Of a stretch of 64,000 nt of DNA, positions 25,100-34,002 are shown in pieces; the stretch's first letter is position 1; each line of letters opens with the position of its first letter. This DNA comes from Flagellimonas profundi. GTDB taxonomy: Bacteria; Bacteroidota; Bacteroidia; Flavobacteriales; Flavobacteriaceae. Location: NCBI RefSeq assembly GCF_017313275.1, contig NZ_JAFLNM010000001.1, forward strand, positions 186,001-250,000, given 5' to 3'. Made by a program: the position numbers and the translations under genes. The notes under the pieces were generated by a model, which saw nothing but the letters and a program-made list of their open reading frames with translations, had not been told where the DNA came from and did no database searches.

Positions 25100-26119
25100 A
25101 TGTATATCGCCATTACCCGTCAACAGCTCGAAAACACCTATAAGGGGAGTGCCCGGGATTTTGTGAACTATCTGGAAAAGGAGAACGAAGGGAAATCCCT
25201 GGAAGACCAAGAGCTGTTTTTCAATCAGACAGAAAACAATATTGCGGCCGATAGGGTCATTGCCGAGATCGATGCCAATACCGCCAAGCTCTCCAAAAAG
25301 GACCCGAAGTTCTATTCCATCATGGTCAGTCCCTCCCAATCGGAACTAAGACATATCGGCGATGATCCAGAAAAACTCAAACAGTACACCAGGGAACTCA
25401 TGAAGACCTATGCAGCTTCCTTTTACCGTGATAAGGAAATAACGGTCAAGAATGTATTGTACTTTGCGAAACTGGAACGGGAACGGACGTATTCCGAAAA
25501 GGATAAAGCGGTCAGGGAAAACCAGGCCCATGCCACAAAGATATTGGAACTACAGCATCAACTCAGGGCCATTAGGGAAGGGAGGGAGCAAGGGGATATG
25601 GGTAAGCTCCAGGATAAGATCCAGGCTCTGGAAGCTGAGGCCCCTCATAAACAAAACGGTAAGCGCATTGTTCCTGGAATGCCCAAGGAGGGCAATCAAA
25701 GCCATATCCATATCATCGTCAGCCGAAAGGATGTGACCAACTCCCATAGCCTGTCCCCGGGCTCCAAATTCCGTACTTCGGAAACCATGCTGAATGGCGA
25801 GAAAGTCAAACAGGGCTTTGACCGGGACAAGTTCTACCGTGCTGCGGAAAAGGCCTTTGACAAGCAATTTGGATATCGCAGGAACTTTGTGGAGACCTAC
25901 CATGCCCGAAATCTTCTGGATAAGGACCCCAAACGATTCTTTGCCGCCCTTTTGGGACTGCCCGCCAATGAAAAGCAGGCCGCCAAACAATTGTTGTTCA
26001 AGGCAGGGGTCAAGGTGCCGAGCATACCGACCAACAAGGCACAGTTGGTCTATAAAGCCATGATGAAGCTGAAGAAGGGCATCGGAAAGGCCATGGAATC
26101 CGGGTCAATCGGAATTTAA
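25100..26119 (+). CDS. Mobilization protein / probable relaxase (DUF5712, BtgB-like)
   Basis: 339 residues from the ATG at 25100 (MYIAITRQQLENTY), chosen because it follows the bfmA stop directly; a longer frame would overlap bfmA. The HIHIIVSRKD motif (after MPKEGNQS) fits the metal-binding histidines of MOB-type relaxases, with an upstream FYSIMVSPSQSEL strand. The middle part is coiled-coil-like (LELQHQLRAIREGREQGDM). It would nick oriT and lead the strand into the recipient. The catalytic tyrosine cannot be assigned with confidence. Upstream of the coupling ATPase. Confidence 0.8.
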   Translation: MYIAITRQQLENTYKGSARDFVNYLEKENEGKSLEDQELFFNQTENNIAADRVIAEIDANTAKLSKKDPKFYSIMVSPSQSELRHIGDDPEKLKQYTRELMKTYAASFYRDKEITVKNVLYFAKLERERTYSEKDKAVRENQAHATKILELQHQLRAIREGREQGDMGKLQDKIQALEAEAPHKQNGKRIVPGMPKEGNQSHIHIIVSRKDVTNSHSLSPGSKFRTSETMLNGEKVKQGFDRDKFYRAAEKAFDKQFGYRRNFVETYHARNLLDKDPKRFFAALLGLPANEKQAAKQLLFKAGVKVPSIPTNKAQLVYKAMMKLKKGIGKAMESGSIGI

Positions 26120-26127
26120 AACATGGT

Positions 26128-27717
26128 ATGATGGAACAGTTGGGTTGGACCGGGATCGTTATTTGTTGGTTCCTCTGGGGCGGGATATCGGCGGTGGCCG
26201 TTCGGTATCTCAAACATGGCTTTATCATAGGAGCTGTGTTCATATTGGTACTGGCCATGGCCACAGCTTGGTTGCGACATTGGGGTGGTTTTTTGGAAGG
26301 GGCCCTGTCCCTTTGGCTCCCATTGTTTTTTGTACATACCGTGATCTTTGGTCTGGTGGATCATCATAAGGATTCCAATGAACCCTCCAAGGTCTTTGAA
26401 GTGAAACTGAAGGTACGGGGAAGGAGGCTGGTCCTCGGCAATATCCGAAGAGGGATTTCCGTAATGGCTTCTGCTGGCAGCGGAAAGACCGAAAGTGTCA
26501 TCTATGGATTGTTGCACCATTTCCGAAAGGAACGGTTTTCCGGGATCATCCACGATTACAAGGATTTTGAGATCACGGAAATGGCGTACCCGCTTTGGAA
26601 GGAGAAAAAGGTGTCTTTTCGAATCGTTTCCTTTGGCCCCATCTATCACCGGGTCAATCCCATTGCGCCCAAATACTTGCCCGATGAGGAAAGTGTGCAC
26701 GAAGTGTCTCGGGTTCTTTTGGAGAATTTGATGGAACACCGGGACGCGGATGAGAACAGCACCTCCCGTTTTTTTAAGGATGCCGCAGAGGGCCTGGTCA
26801 GTGGATTGATATGGCGATTGAAAACGGACTATCCCCAATATTGTACACTGCCCCATTTGATGGCACTTTACCAACAATTGGCCACCAAGAGCCTGATCAA
26901 GTTTTTGCGGGGGAACGTGACCTCCCGTGCCATGGCCGATGCCTTTATCAGTGGAATGGGGTCGGACCGTCAGACGGCCGGGGTGCTCAGTACCTTGGCC
27001 AACGGTTTTAAAAAGATCAGTACCCGGAAGATATTCATGGTCCTTTCCAAGGATGAGATTCCCTTGGACATCAATCATGAAAACAACCCATCTGTCATTG
27101 CCCTGGTGAACAATCCCCAAAAGGATGCCTCTTTGTCTCCCGTGATTGCAACGATCATCCATACGATTTCCAAACAGATGAGTAGGCGGAACCGCAAACC
27201 TTCCTTTATGTTGTTGGAAGAGGCTTCCACCTTGCGATTGTTGAACATGCACCGCATACCTGCAACCTTGCGGAGCTATGATATTGTAAGTGTATACGTG
27301 CTTCAGGACAAGATCCAGAACGATATGATGTATGGGGAGAAGGCGAGTAAGGCGATACTTTCCAATCTATCCTATCAGTTTTTTGGAAAGGTGAACGACC
27401 CCGATACGGCCCGATACTACGAGCGTTTTTTTGAGCTGGTCAAGATTCCGATGCGGAGTGTGAGCAAGAGTTCGGGACTGAACCTGGAGCGAAGGATCAC
27501 GGAAGGGGAGAAGGAGGTGTCCAAACGAAGGGCAGAGGTGTTCTTTCGATTGCGCCAGGGGGAGTTTGTGGTCTTTGCGGATGGGAAAGATAGGAAGGTG
27601 CGGTTTCCGAAGCCTGATATTCCCAAAGGGTTACCGGAGCCGATAGCAGTTTCAGAAGAGGATTTGGAACAGCATTATTTAAAGGTGCATCGAGAGGTCA
27701 GCTCAATTTTTAAATAA
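26128..27717 (+). CDS. Conjugative coupling ATPase (VirD4/TraG-like, MobC type)
   Basis: 529 residues. Two N-terminal membrane segments (VICWFLWGGISAVAVRYL and FIIGAVFILVLAMATAWL), then a RecA-like ATPase with Walker A ASAGSGKTES (Lys120) and Walker B in PSFMLLEEASTLRLL. It recruits the relaxosome to the tra channel. In Bacteroidota this coupling protein is encoded with the mobilization genes, as here (eight bases after the relaxase). Cargo genes begin right after it. Confidence 0.92.
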   Translation: MMEQLGWTGIVICWFLWGGISAVAVRYLKHGFIIGAVFILVLAMATAWLRHWGGFLEGALSLWLPLFFVHTVIFGLVDHHKDSNEPSKVFEVKLKVRGRRLVLGNIRRGISVMASAGSGKTESVIYGLLHHFRKERFSGIIHDYKDFEITEMAYPLWKEKKVSFRIVSFGPIYHRVNPIAPKYLPDEESVHEVSRVLLENLMEHRDADENSTSRFFKDAAEGLVSGLIWRLKTDYPQYCTLPHLMALYQQLATKSLIKFLRGNVTSRAMADAFISGMGSDRQTAGVLSTLANGFKKISTRKIFMVLSKDEIPLDINHENNPSVIALVNNPQKDASLSPVIATIIHTISKQMSRRNRKPSFMLLEEASTLRLLNMHRIPATLRSYDIVSVYVLQDKIQNDMMYGEKASKAILSNLSYQFFGKVNDPDTARYYERFFELVKIPMRSVSKSSGLNLERRITEGEKEVSKRRAEVFFRLRQGEFVVFADGKDRKVRFPKPDIPKGLPEPIAVSEEDLEQHYLKVHREVSSIFK

Positions 27718-27786
27718 ACGAACCCATGTGGAATTTATCCTTCCATCGCTTTTTAATTGTAACTATTCCCTACCTTTGAACATCAC

Positions 27787-27870
27787 ATGGGGTGTCCTAT
27801 TATAGGGCTGAGATCATACCCGGAAGTGAATCACTTCGCACCTGATCCAGGTAATACTGGCGTAGGGATT
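27787..27870 (+). promoter_or_regulatory. TPP riboswitch aptamer
   Basis: Contains the thiamine-pyrophosphate (thi-box) core: GGGGTGTCC at the 5' arm, GGGCTGAGATCATACCC, the variable stem GAAGTG/CACTTC, CACCTGATCCAGGTAATACTGG and the closing CGTAGGGA. All conserved elements are present and in order. It precedes a PnuC-family transporter gene. Confidence 0.95.
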
Positions 27871-27876
27871 AAGGCA

Positions 27877-27939
27877 AGGCCATTTTGGCCTATTTTCCTT
27901 TTGGGGTCCCCTGTGTATTTTATCAAAAAAAGGAGACCC
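27877..27939 (+). promoter_or_regulatory. Expression platform of the TPP riboswitch: stem that hides the ribosome binding site
   Basis: AGGCC/GGCCT hairpin at 27877-27891, then GGGTCCCCT (27904-27912) can pair, with one mismatch, with AGGAGACCC (27931-27939). The latter contains the ribosome binding site AGGAG six to ten bases before the ATG at 27945. This suggests control of translation rather than of termination. Confidence 0.65.
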
Positions 27940-27944
27940 AATAC

Positions 27945-28538
27945 ATGGAATTATTTTCTCAAATTGTCCTATTACAGTGGCTCGGAACCGCCTTTGGGGT
28001 GGTCCAGGTACTAATGGCACGTCAGAACAATGTCCACAATTACTTGTTCGGCATCGTGGCCATTTTGATCAGTATCTATGTGCTCTATCAATCCCAGTTG
28101 TATGCTGATATCCTATTGAATCTGTACTATCTGGTCATGAGCATTTATGGCTGGTTTTATTGGAAGATGGGTAAACAACAGCAAGAGGCCCCGATTTCCT
28201 ATTCCAGTTATAAAGACCAAGGTATTGCCGTTGGGATTGTTTTGAGTTGTTTTATCCTGATGGCCTATTGGTTGGGACAACATACGGATTCCGATGTGCC
28301 TTATTGGGACGCCGTGGTCGTGGCCTTTGCCTGGGCCGGTATGTGGTTGATGGCCAAACGTAAGATCGAGAACTGGATCTATCTGAACATCAGCAACCTG
28401 ATTTCGGTTCCCTTGTTGATCTATAAGGAACTGTACATCTATGCAGGATTGACCACATTCTTGTTCGTTGTGGCCGTTTCAGGGTATATCAAATGGAAAA
28501 GAATCATCGATAATGAAAGGGATAAAGCATATGCATGA
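27945..28538 (+). CDS. pnuT: PnuC-family transporter, probable thiamine uptake (PnuT)
   Basis: 197 residues, seven or so membrane helices, with the PnuC-type motifs WLGTAFGVVQVLMARQNN, NYLFGIVAILISIYVL and VMSIYGWFYWK plus NLISVPLLIYKELYIYAG. PnuC transports nicotinamide riboside, but members under a TPP riboswitch in Bacteroidota are assigned to thiamine (PnuT); the riboswitch immediately upstream makes that the likely substrate. I take the ATG at 27945, which has a good AGGAG; a start 20 codons earlier would lie inside the expression platform. The stop overlaps the start of the next gene. Confidence 0.88.
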   Translation: MELFSQIVLLQWLGTAFGVVQVLMARQNNVHNYLFGIVAILISIYVLYQSQLYADILLNLYYLVMSIYGWFYWKMGKQQQEAPISYSSYKDQGIAVGIVLSCFILMAYWLGQHTDSDVPYWDAVVVAFAWAGMWLMAKRKIENWIYLNISNLISVPLLIYKELYIYAGLTTFLFVVAVSGYIKWKRIIDNERDKAYA

Positions 28539-29550
28539 GATTGGTGAACTTTGCTTTGGAAAAGAGGTCCTGCCCAAGGAGGTGTTGCAATGGATTGCCC
28601 AGGAAAATCTTTGGAATCTATGGGTGCCTAAATCCCATGGTGGATTGGAAATGTCCCTCGCCGATGGATTGGATACCTTACGATCTTTGGCCCAATTGGA
28701 TGGTAGCTTGGGCTGGACGGTGACCCTTTGCAGTGGAGCTAATTTCTTTATCGGGAATCTACCTAAGGAGGCGGGCCATGAATTGTTCAACGGAAATAAC
28801 AGACCTGTTTTTGGTGGAAGCGGAGGGGTGTTTGGTACTGCGGACAAGGTGGGTAATGGTTACGTAATAAACGGTACATGGAAGTATGCCACGGGAGCTC
28901 CTTATCTGACCCATTTTACCTTGAATGCGAAAATCCGGGAAGATGGTGCTGATGTACTAATGGATGACGGAACCCCTCTGGTACGTTCTTTTCTTTTGAA
29001 AAGAGAACAAGTGGATATTATTCAGGATTGGAATACCATGGGGCTAAAGGCAACGGCTACCCATTCCTTTGAGGTCAACTCCCAATGGGTGGATGGGAAC
29101 TATAGTTTTGTATATGATACATTTTACCTGTCCCAGCCAATTTTTAAAGTTCCATTCAGTGTGTTTGCCGATTTGACCCTGTGGGTCAACTATATCGGCA
29201 TGGCCGAACATTTTTTGGAAGAAGCCAAGAAAAGCACAAAAACCAATATATCCCTTGATCGATTATTGGCCTGTATCACCAGGGCAAAGTATTATGTGTC
29301 GGATTATTCGAAAAAAATAGAAACACTATTGGCCAAAGGGCACCAAATCCCCGATGGTTTAATCCGAGGGATACACCAAGAGGCCGCAGGCTCAGTACAA
29401 TCGATCTCTGAGACCATTATTGGAGCATACTCGACTTTGGGTATCCGGGCCAGTACCGAGGGAGTCCCCTTGAACCAAATCTTCAAGGACTACTTTACAG
29501 CTACCCAGCATCATATCTTTAGTCCATCGGGCAGAAGAAACCAGTTGTAA
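28531..29550 (+). CDS. Acyl-CoA dehydrogenase-fold flavoprotein of unknown substrate, TPP-regulated
   Basis: 339 residues with the acyl-CoA dehydrogenase / HpaB-HsaA-like monooxygenase fold: helical N-terminus (WIAQENLWNLWVPKSHGGLE), flavin-contact strand regions (SLGWTVTLCSGANFFIG; NGYVINGTWKYATGAPYLTH), DWNTMGLKATATHSFEV and a helical C-terminus ending HHIFSPSGRRNQL. The sequence is closer in look to group D flavin monooxygenases/DszC-like proteins than to true dehydrogenases, but I cannot name the substrate. It overlaps pnuT by eight bases, so it is translated from the TPP-controlled message. That links it to thiamine or a thiamine-derived compound. A start at 28513 is also possible. Confidence 0.8.
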   Translation: MHEIGELCFGKEVLPKEVLQWIAQENLWNLWVPKSHGGLEMSLADGLDTLRSLAQLDGSLGWTVTLCSGANFFIGNLPKEAGHELFNGNNRPVFGGSGGVFGTADKVGNGYVINGTWKYATGAPYLTHFTLNAKIREDGADVLMDDGTPLVRSFLLKREQVDIIQDWNTMGLKATATHSFEVNSQWVDGNYSFVYDTFYLSQPIFKVPFSVFADLTLWVNYIGMAEHFLEEAKKSTKTNISLDRLLACITRAKYYVSDYSKKIETLLAKGHQIPDGLIRGIHQEAAGSVQSISETIIGAYSTLGIRASTEGVPLNQIFKDYFTATQHHIFSPSGRRNQL

Positions 29551-29605
29551 TCAGTGGGTTTCTGAATATGAGGTTTCCATTGGGCAGAGCATATTAAGAT
29601 GGATT

Positions 29606-30679
29606 TCATTTATTCCAAGAAATCAAAAGGTCGGCAATATTACAAACCTCTTTGGAATTGAACAGCGGTTCGAAATATTCAATATAATCATTGAGTTCAT
29701 TCAGTTTTTTTACCGCAACATGTTTGAATTTGGCCTTGGGCTTGTGATTGACCATGGCTACAATATTGCGGATGGGCAATCTTTGGTCGCCCCAATGATG
29801 TTCCTGTAAGGTCCCATATGCATTGGATGACATTGAATTTAGCAAAACAAAGAGGGCATAATTGGTCCGATGGATTTGTTTGACAGGAGATCTTAAATCA
29901 TATCGGTCGATGGAGTCCCTGCTCCAATTCTTTGTTTCTATGATAAAGACACCGGCTTTTGTGACCAGTAGGTGATCAATTTGGATACTGTAAATGCGTG
30001 TATTCTCTTTTTTGTAATAAATGGGTCTTTCCAGGTTTAATGAGAAATCATTGATAAGTACACAATCGTCTGAAAGATTTTCCAGTTCCTTGGCCACCAA
30101 ATTTTCCCCGATGGCTCCCGCTATCAAGGGATAAAGACCATCACATACGTTTTTGATATGTTCTAATTCTTTGAAACTCGCAGCAAACCGTTCTGAAATG
30201 ATTTTCTGCCTGTTGATCGAGAATGAATTTACTTTTTTCAAGGCCCTGTCCAATTGGAGCTTGTTATTTTTGGTCTGTTGGCGAATGAGGTAGTTGGCAC
30301 TTTTTTCTAAACAGAATCGCACTCCTTTGTAAAATTGCAGTTGATACCAGTTTAACAGTTCGATAACGGCATTTTTAGCAGGTCTGGAAAGAATGGAGCA
30401 TCTATCGTCCAACCTACTTATTCTGTGATTGAGTTGGTTCTCTACATTATTTTTTAAGACGGAATGTTCAATTCCAAGTTGGGTGGCCTTTGATTGGAGA
30501 GCCTCAAGTTCCAGGTCATAGTTACGTTCCGTCGTGAAGAATAATTCCTCTTTTTGGTTGTCGTAACTCTGAAGAAAACAGTTAATGTCCCCCGTGGAAT
30601 TGAATCTTGATATACCTTCTTTGTCCAAGGTGTGTCGGATTCGTTTTAAGGACTCTATTTGACCGTGTATGCGTGTCAT
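29606..30679 (-). CDS. NERD-domain protein
   Basis: 357 residues. The N-terminal half is helical, coiled-coil-like (NYDLELEALQSKATQLGIEH). The C-terminal half is a NERD (nuclease-related) domain: GENLVAKELENLS, then IQIDHLLVTKAGVFIIETKN with the IDH...ETKNW pattern of PD-(D/E)xK-type nucleases, where Asp, Glu and Lys are in place. NERD proteins are suspected to act on DNA and some occur in defence islands. The gene starts the leftward, AT-rich cargo block. ATG at 30679. Confidence 0.85.
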   Translation of the reverse strand: MTRIHGQIESLKRIRHTLDKEGISRFNSTGDINCFLQSYDNQKEELFFTTERNYDLELEALQSKATQLGIEHSVLKNNVENQLNHRISRLDDRCSILSRPAKNAVIELLNWYQLQFYKGVRFCLEKSANYLIRQQTKNNKLQLDRALKKVNSFSINRQKIISERFAASFKELEHIKNVCDGLYPLIAGAIGENLVAKELENLSDDCVLINDFSLNLERPIYYKKENTRIYSIQIDHLLVTKAGVFIIETKNWSRDSIDRYDLRSPVKQIHRTNYALFVLLNSMSSNAYGTLQEHHWGDQRLPIRNIVAMVNHKPKAKFKHVAVKKLNELNDYIEYFEPLFNSKEVCNIADLLISWNK

Positions 30680-30811
30680 GGTTAGTAGTTATACTAACGT
30701 GTTTTATAGCTGTAAAGTATAGAATAATCAATTCAATAGACTACAGGAATTCAATCAGTTATTCTTAATCTTGATTCTGATTAAATTATAGTCATTGTCG
30801 GCGGTAGTTTT

Positions 30812-31692
30812 TTATTTCACTTTCATAGGTGCTATCGTATATCCTATATTTTCTAATTGGTTTATCAGTCCACACTCGTACATTAAATGACTTAATCCGA
30901 CCGCTATAAAGCAGTTGTTTGTTTTCAAAAGTTCGCTTATTTTTTTCATCCATTCATTATTTCTGTCAGTTAGCACAAATGAGTTTCCACAAGGTTTGCT
31001 CAATTGATAATCAATTTCCATTCTGTTGTACCAATCGGTTTCTGCACAATCATCGCTGTTTTTGGTTCTTATTTTATGGATGATATTGGTCAATCGCCTT
31101 TTGTGCAATTTTCTTGGCATTCCTTCCACATCTTTGTTAATTAGCTCGATTTGTTCCTCCGTGGTTTCAAGTCCAACGAGTTTTAAATTGCCATTTTGTG
31201 CTTTAGACGCATATAATCATCTAAAGAAAGAAATGTATCTGTGTCCTCCTTTGATAGGCAAATTTGTTGTTTAAAGTGTCTGGTTAAGAAAACATACATT
31301 TCTGTTGGGGTCATTTTATTATAATCGGTTGGACTATTAGCAAACAAAGTGTTTACAAAATTTAAATCTTCCTTATTCAAATATTTGTTCCATTGAATTC
31401 CATTCGGTCGACTGTTTATGATATCTTCCGCTGAATGTCCGGGAATATTTAGGTTTTCTTTTATAAGGATTTGACAGGAACTCAATGCTTGGTTTGCGAT
31501 TACCAATGAGTCGAAAAAGGTTTGTCCAAAAGCGTGATGTGTACCAAATAAATAGGAAACTCTATCTGAATTTGTATCCGTAATTTTAAAAAGAACGGTT
31601 TCGTTAAAAAATGGCTTATTACTATTTTGACCTAAAACTAATGTTGAAGATATTGCTAATAGCATCAAAGTTATTATTTTTCTTAAGCTCAC
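30812..31692 (-). pseudogene. TraB/GumN family protein, frameshifted
   Basis: The first part (31692 down to 31183) has a signal peptide (MSLRKIITLMLLAISSTLVLG) and the family start VSYLFGTHHAFGQTFFDSL. It stops after SLDDYMRLKHKMAI. In the next frame the protein goes on without a break: from a shift at 31202-31204 it reads AQNGNLKLVGLETTEEQIEL, then EGMPRKLHKRRL and NNCFIAVGLSHLMYECGL, GYTIAPMKVK, ending at 30812. One missing A (T on the plus strand) in a run of three there explains both halves. TraB/GumN proteins resemble Tiki metalloproteases; the GTHH motif and a C-terminal AVGLSHL motif are both present. It could also be a sequencing error. Confidence 0.8.
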
Positions 31693-31709
31693 TTTTTTGT
31701 TTAAATTAC

Positions 31710-31846
31710 CGCCAACGGTAACGTATAAGAATAGTAGCGGGTTTTATGCACTTACTTTTCGGTTTGTTACTGTCGTTTGATTTATAAAATTCATTTTCGT
31801 TTAAGCGATTAAACCGCTATTATTTTTATACAATGTTGTACGCTGG
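31710..31846. repeat. Long imperfect inverted repeat between cargo genes (cassette-type spacer)
   Basis: The two ends of this 137-base spacer are imperfect inverted copies of about 35 bases: left GCCAACGG...GTATAAGAATAGTAGCGGGTTT, right AAACCGCTATTATTTTTATACAA...GTACGCTGGC (segments given in part). It could fold into one long hairpin. The terminal GTTGTACGC pairs by sequence with GCGTACAAC at 33186, across the next gene. Confidence 0.65.
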
Positions 31847-31849
31847 CTT

Positions 31850-33163
31850 TTAGAACGTTTTAATATTTCCATTCTCTAACCAGTCAGGTACTTCATAATC
31901 TTTTGCTTTTGGATGTTGTTGAAAAATAAATCTCAATGCTCTGATTGAACCATAAGCGTCACTTACAAGTTTTTTCTGTAGCTCTGTAAATTTATCATCA
32001 TATTCGTTTTCACTTATTTTATGAGCTGGATTTTGTCTTTCTCTCCTTACTTTTTTAAGTGGCTTAAATATGTCTTTTAGCTCACTTTCCTTTTCTGTTT
32101 TAAAAATACCCAAGAGCCATTCTTCCAAAAGTCTTATAGTTCCTTTTGGTTTTCTTTCCACCAATCCATCTTCGATTTCTACTATGTCAAATAGCTCTAT
32201 TTTATCTTTAAAAAAATCCTTGTTTATGTTTTCTGATAGCATTTTATCAAGTAAATGAACAAAATCATTGTAGTTTTTTAACGTAGGTGTAAAAAAGAAT
32301 GTGAACTCTCTTGGTCTTTTTTCATCATTAAAGTTCTTCCTGAATAATGATTTTGAGAAGATGGTTTCTGATATTTCATTTAAGCAATTTAACTCTCCAA
32401 TTAAACCACTAAATATTGAATAGGATGACGTCCAATTTCCTTGAATTGTATTTTGATGATATTCCTCAAGCATTTTACAATCTTCCCTCTTTTCACGGCT
32501 TTTCCAATAAATTTGATGTTCAGGTGTTAAGTCACTTAAATATCTCAAATATGCTACTGCAACTCTTTTTCCATTTTTATCAAATCCCAAACCAAAAGTT
32601 TTTAGGAAAACTTCATCTTCCTTCCTAACATAGGGTTTTTCATTTTCATCATATTTACAAGAAATTCTACCAGAGTAATCTTTGAATTCAAAGTCAAAAC
32701 GTGGGTCGTTAGCATATCTTTCTAAAACTTCTATTTCGAAGAAAATAGGTTTTAAATGTGGTTGAGCAATAGCTAATTCTTTAGTGTAAACGGCATTTCC
32801 AAACTCCGTTAAATCCCTTTTTAATTTTATAAGGTTTTCGGTTGGATATAAACAAATAGGAAATTCCGTGCTTTCTGAAGCAAAAGATATTTCTCCAATT
32901 TTCGTAACCGTAACTTTCCAAGATTTAGCATCTTCAAGAATTTTTAATTGAATGTCAATTGGGTAAAGCCGTGAGTAAATTATGTGAGGATTTGTACTGG
33001 ATTGTATTGTTATTATATCATCAGATACAAGAGTTTTTATAATGTCAATAGAATTTTCATATTCAATTTTTAACTCTTCACTTACTTGTCTTAAAGGCAT
33101 TCCATTGAAATCACTTGAATTCACAAAGAAGTCATATACTTTATTTTCAATTTGTTTTTTCAA
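31850..33163 (-). CDS. Unidentified 437-residue protein with N-terminal winged-helix-like region and C-terminal HEPN-like R-x4-H motif
   Basis: No family I can name. The start is a TTG at 33163 (KKQIENKVYDFFVNSSDF follows); no in-frame ATG is nearer than codon 22. The first 70 residues look like a winged helix (MPLRQVSEELKIEYENSIDI). The last 100 residues are helical and include VRRERQNPAHKISENEYDD; RQNPAH is an R-x4-H motif as in HEPN ribonuclease-like domains, followed by a helix with EVPDWLENG at the end. The AT content is far above that of the tra genes. Long palindromic spacers flank it on both sides. A defence or toxin role is only a guess. Confidence 0.65.
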   Translation of the reverse strand: MKKQIENKVYDFFVNSSDFNGMPLRQVSEELKIEYENSIDIIKTLVSDDIITIQSSTNPHIIYSRLYPIDIQLKILEDAKSWKVTVTKIGEISFASESTEFPICLYPTENLIKLKRDLTEFGNAVYTKELAIAQPHLKPIFFEIEVLERYANDPRFDFEFKDYSGRISCKYDENEKPYVRKEDEVFLKTFGLGFDKNGKRVAVAYLRYLSDLTPEHQIYWKSREKREDCKMLEEYHQNTIQGNWTSSYSIFSGLIGELNCLNEISETIFSKSLFRKNFNDEKRPREFTFFFTPTLKNYNDFVHLLDKMLSENINKDFFKDKIELFDIVEIEDGLVERKPKGTIRLLEEWLLGIFKTEKESELKDIFKPLKKVRRERQNPAHKISENEYDDKFTELQKKLVSDAYGSIRALRFIFQQHPKAKDYEVPDWLENGNIKTF

Positions 33164-33185
33164 ATGATGTTGGTTTTTTCAGCTT

Positions 33186-33386
33186 GCGTACAACGGTTGA
33201 TTTATGAACAGTACGGGAGCAAACTCGTGTTTGCTTTCCGCCAGGCACCTAGCGAAATCTTTTTGTTTTGTTTTTTCTTTTTTACTGTCAAAGCGAAATC
33301 CAATAGATTTCGCGACATTATAAATATACGTAGACCTTGCCGTTTAAAACCTAGGCCCGTATTGTTTATAGGTTTTGTTGGTAAAC
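33186..33386. repeat. Second long imperfect inverted repeat spacer
   Basis: About 200 bases. Left end GCGTACAACGGTTG...TTTATGAACAGTACGGG and right end CCCGTATTGTTTATAGGTTTTGTTGG form an imperfect inverted repeat. Inside are shorter ones, such as AGCAAAC/GTTTGCT (33218-33233) and GAAATC/GATTTC (33295-33311). The architecture equals that of the spacer at 31710-31846. Confidence 0.65.
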
Positions 33387-33390
33387 GTTT

Positions 33391-34002
33391 TTATTCTTTT
33401 CCCTCTTCCTCAATATCGGGTATTCGAGAAGGAAATTCATAAAGAAAAACTAACATCATTTCGGTAAATGAAATCAAATCCTTAGAATCATTTTCGGTCA
33501 TGAGATCTATTTCATGAGTTGCCTCATTGCCTTTTTTTCTAATGTGATCTACCCATTTTTTGCCATTTGGCGGAATGAATCCATTTTCGGATAAGTATTT
33601 GACATACTTAATGAACTGGAGATTTGGTTTTGCACCTTGCTCTACTGCAATATTCATTAGCATTTTTCTACACAATAATACCGACGCAGTAAAGCAATTT
33701 TCCTTATGGCATTTTCGAGATTCCTCATATAAATCATTTAATAATTTAGGTACATTTTCAACATTCCGTCCAAAGGGATGACCAGGATGCCAATTACTGT
33801 TCAAATCATTAAAATTTGGTCCATTACAATTTGGACAGATATAAATCCCTCCTCTTTGGGCTCCGGTCCCATTACTGTTCTCGCCAATTCGATAACCTCT
33901 GTCAGAAGCTACTTTATCTCCACAATACCCACATTTAAATGATTTGTTTGTAATTTTTTGAAATTGGTGCCACTGATGTTGAGATATATTGAAAAATGCC
34001 AT
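33391..34002 (-). CDS. DUF4145 (HEPN-like) protein with N-terminal zinc-ribbon-like segment
   Basis: 203 residues. The N-terminus has paired cysteines FKCGYCGDKV and YICPNCNGPN, a likely zinc ribbon. The C-terminal half fits DUF4145, with SVLLCRKMLMNIAVEQGAK and the motif WVDHIRKKGNEATHEI (N-x3-H), related to HEPN domains. DUF4145 proteins occur often beside restriction systems and in defence islands. ATG at 34002. Part of the leftward AT-rich block. Confidence 0.8.
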   Translation of the reverse strand: MAFFNISQHQWHQFQKITNKSFKCGYCGDKVASDRGYRIGENSNGTGAQRGGIYICPNCNGPNFNDLNSNWHPGHPFGRNVENVPKLLNDLYEESRKCHKENCFTASVLLCRKMLMNIAVEQGAKPNLQFIKYVKYLSENGFIPPNGKKWVDHIRKKGNEATHEIDLMTENDSKDLISFTEMMLVFLYEFPSRIPDIEEEGKE

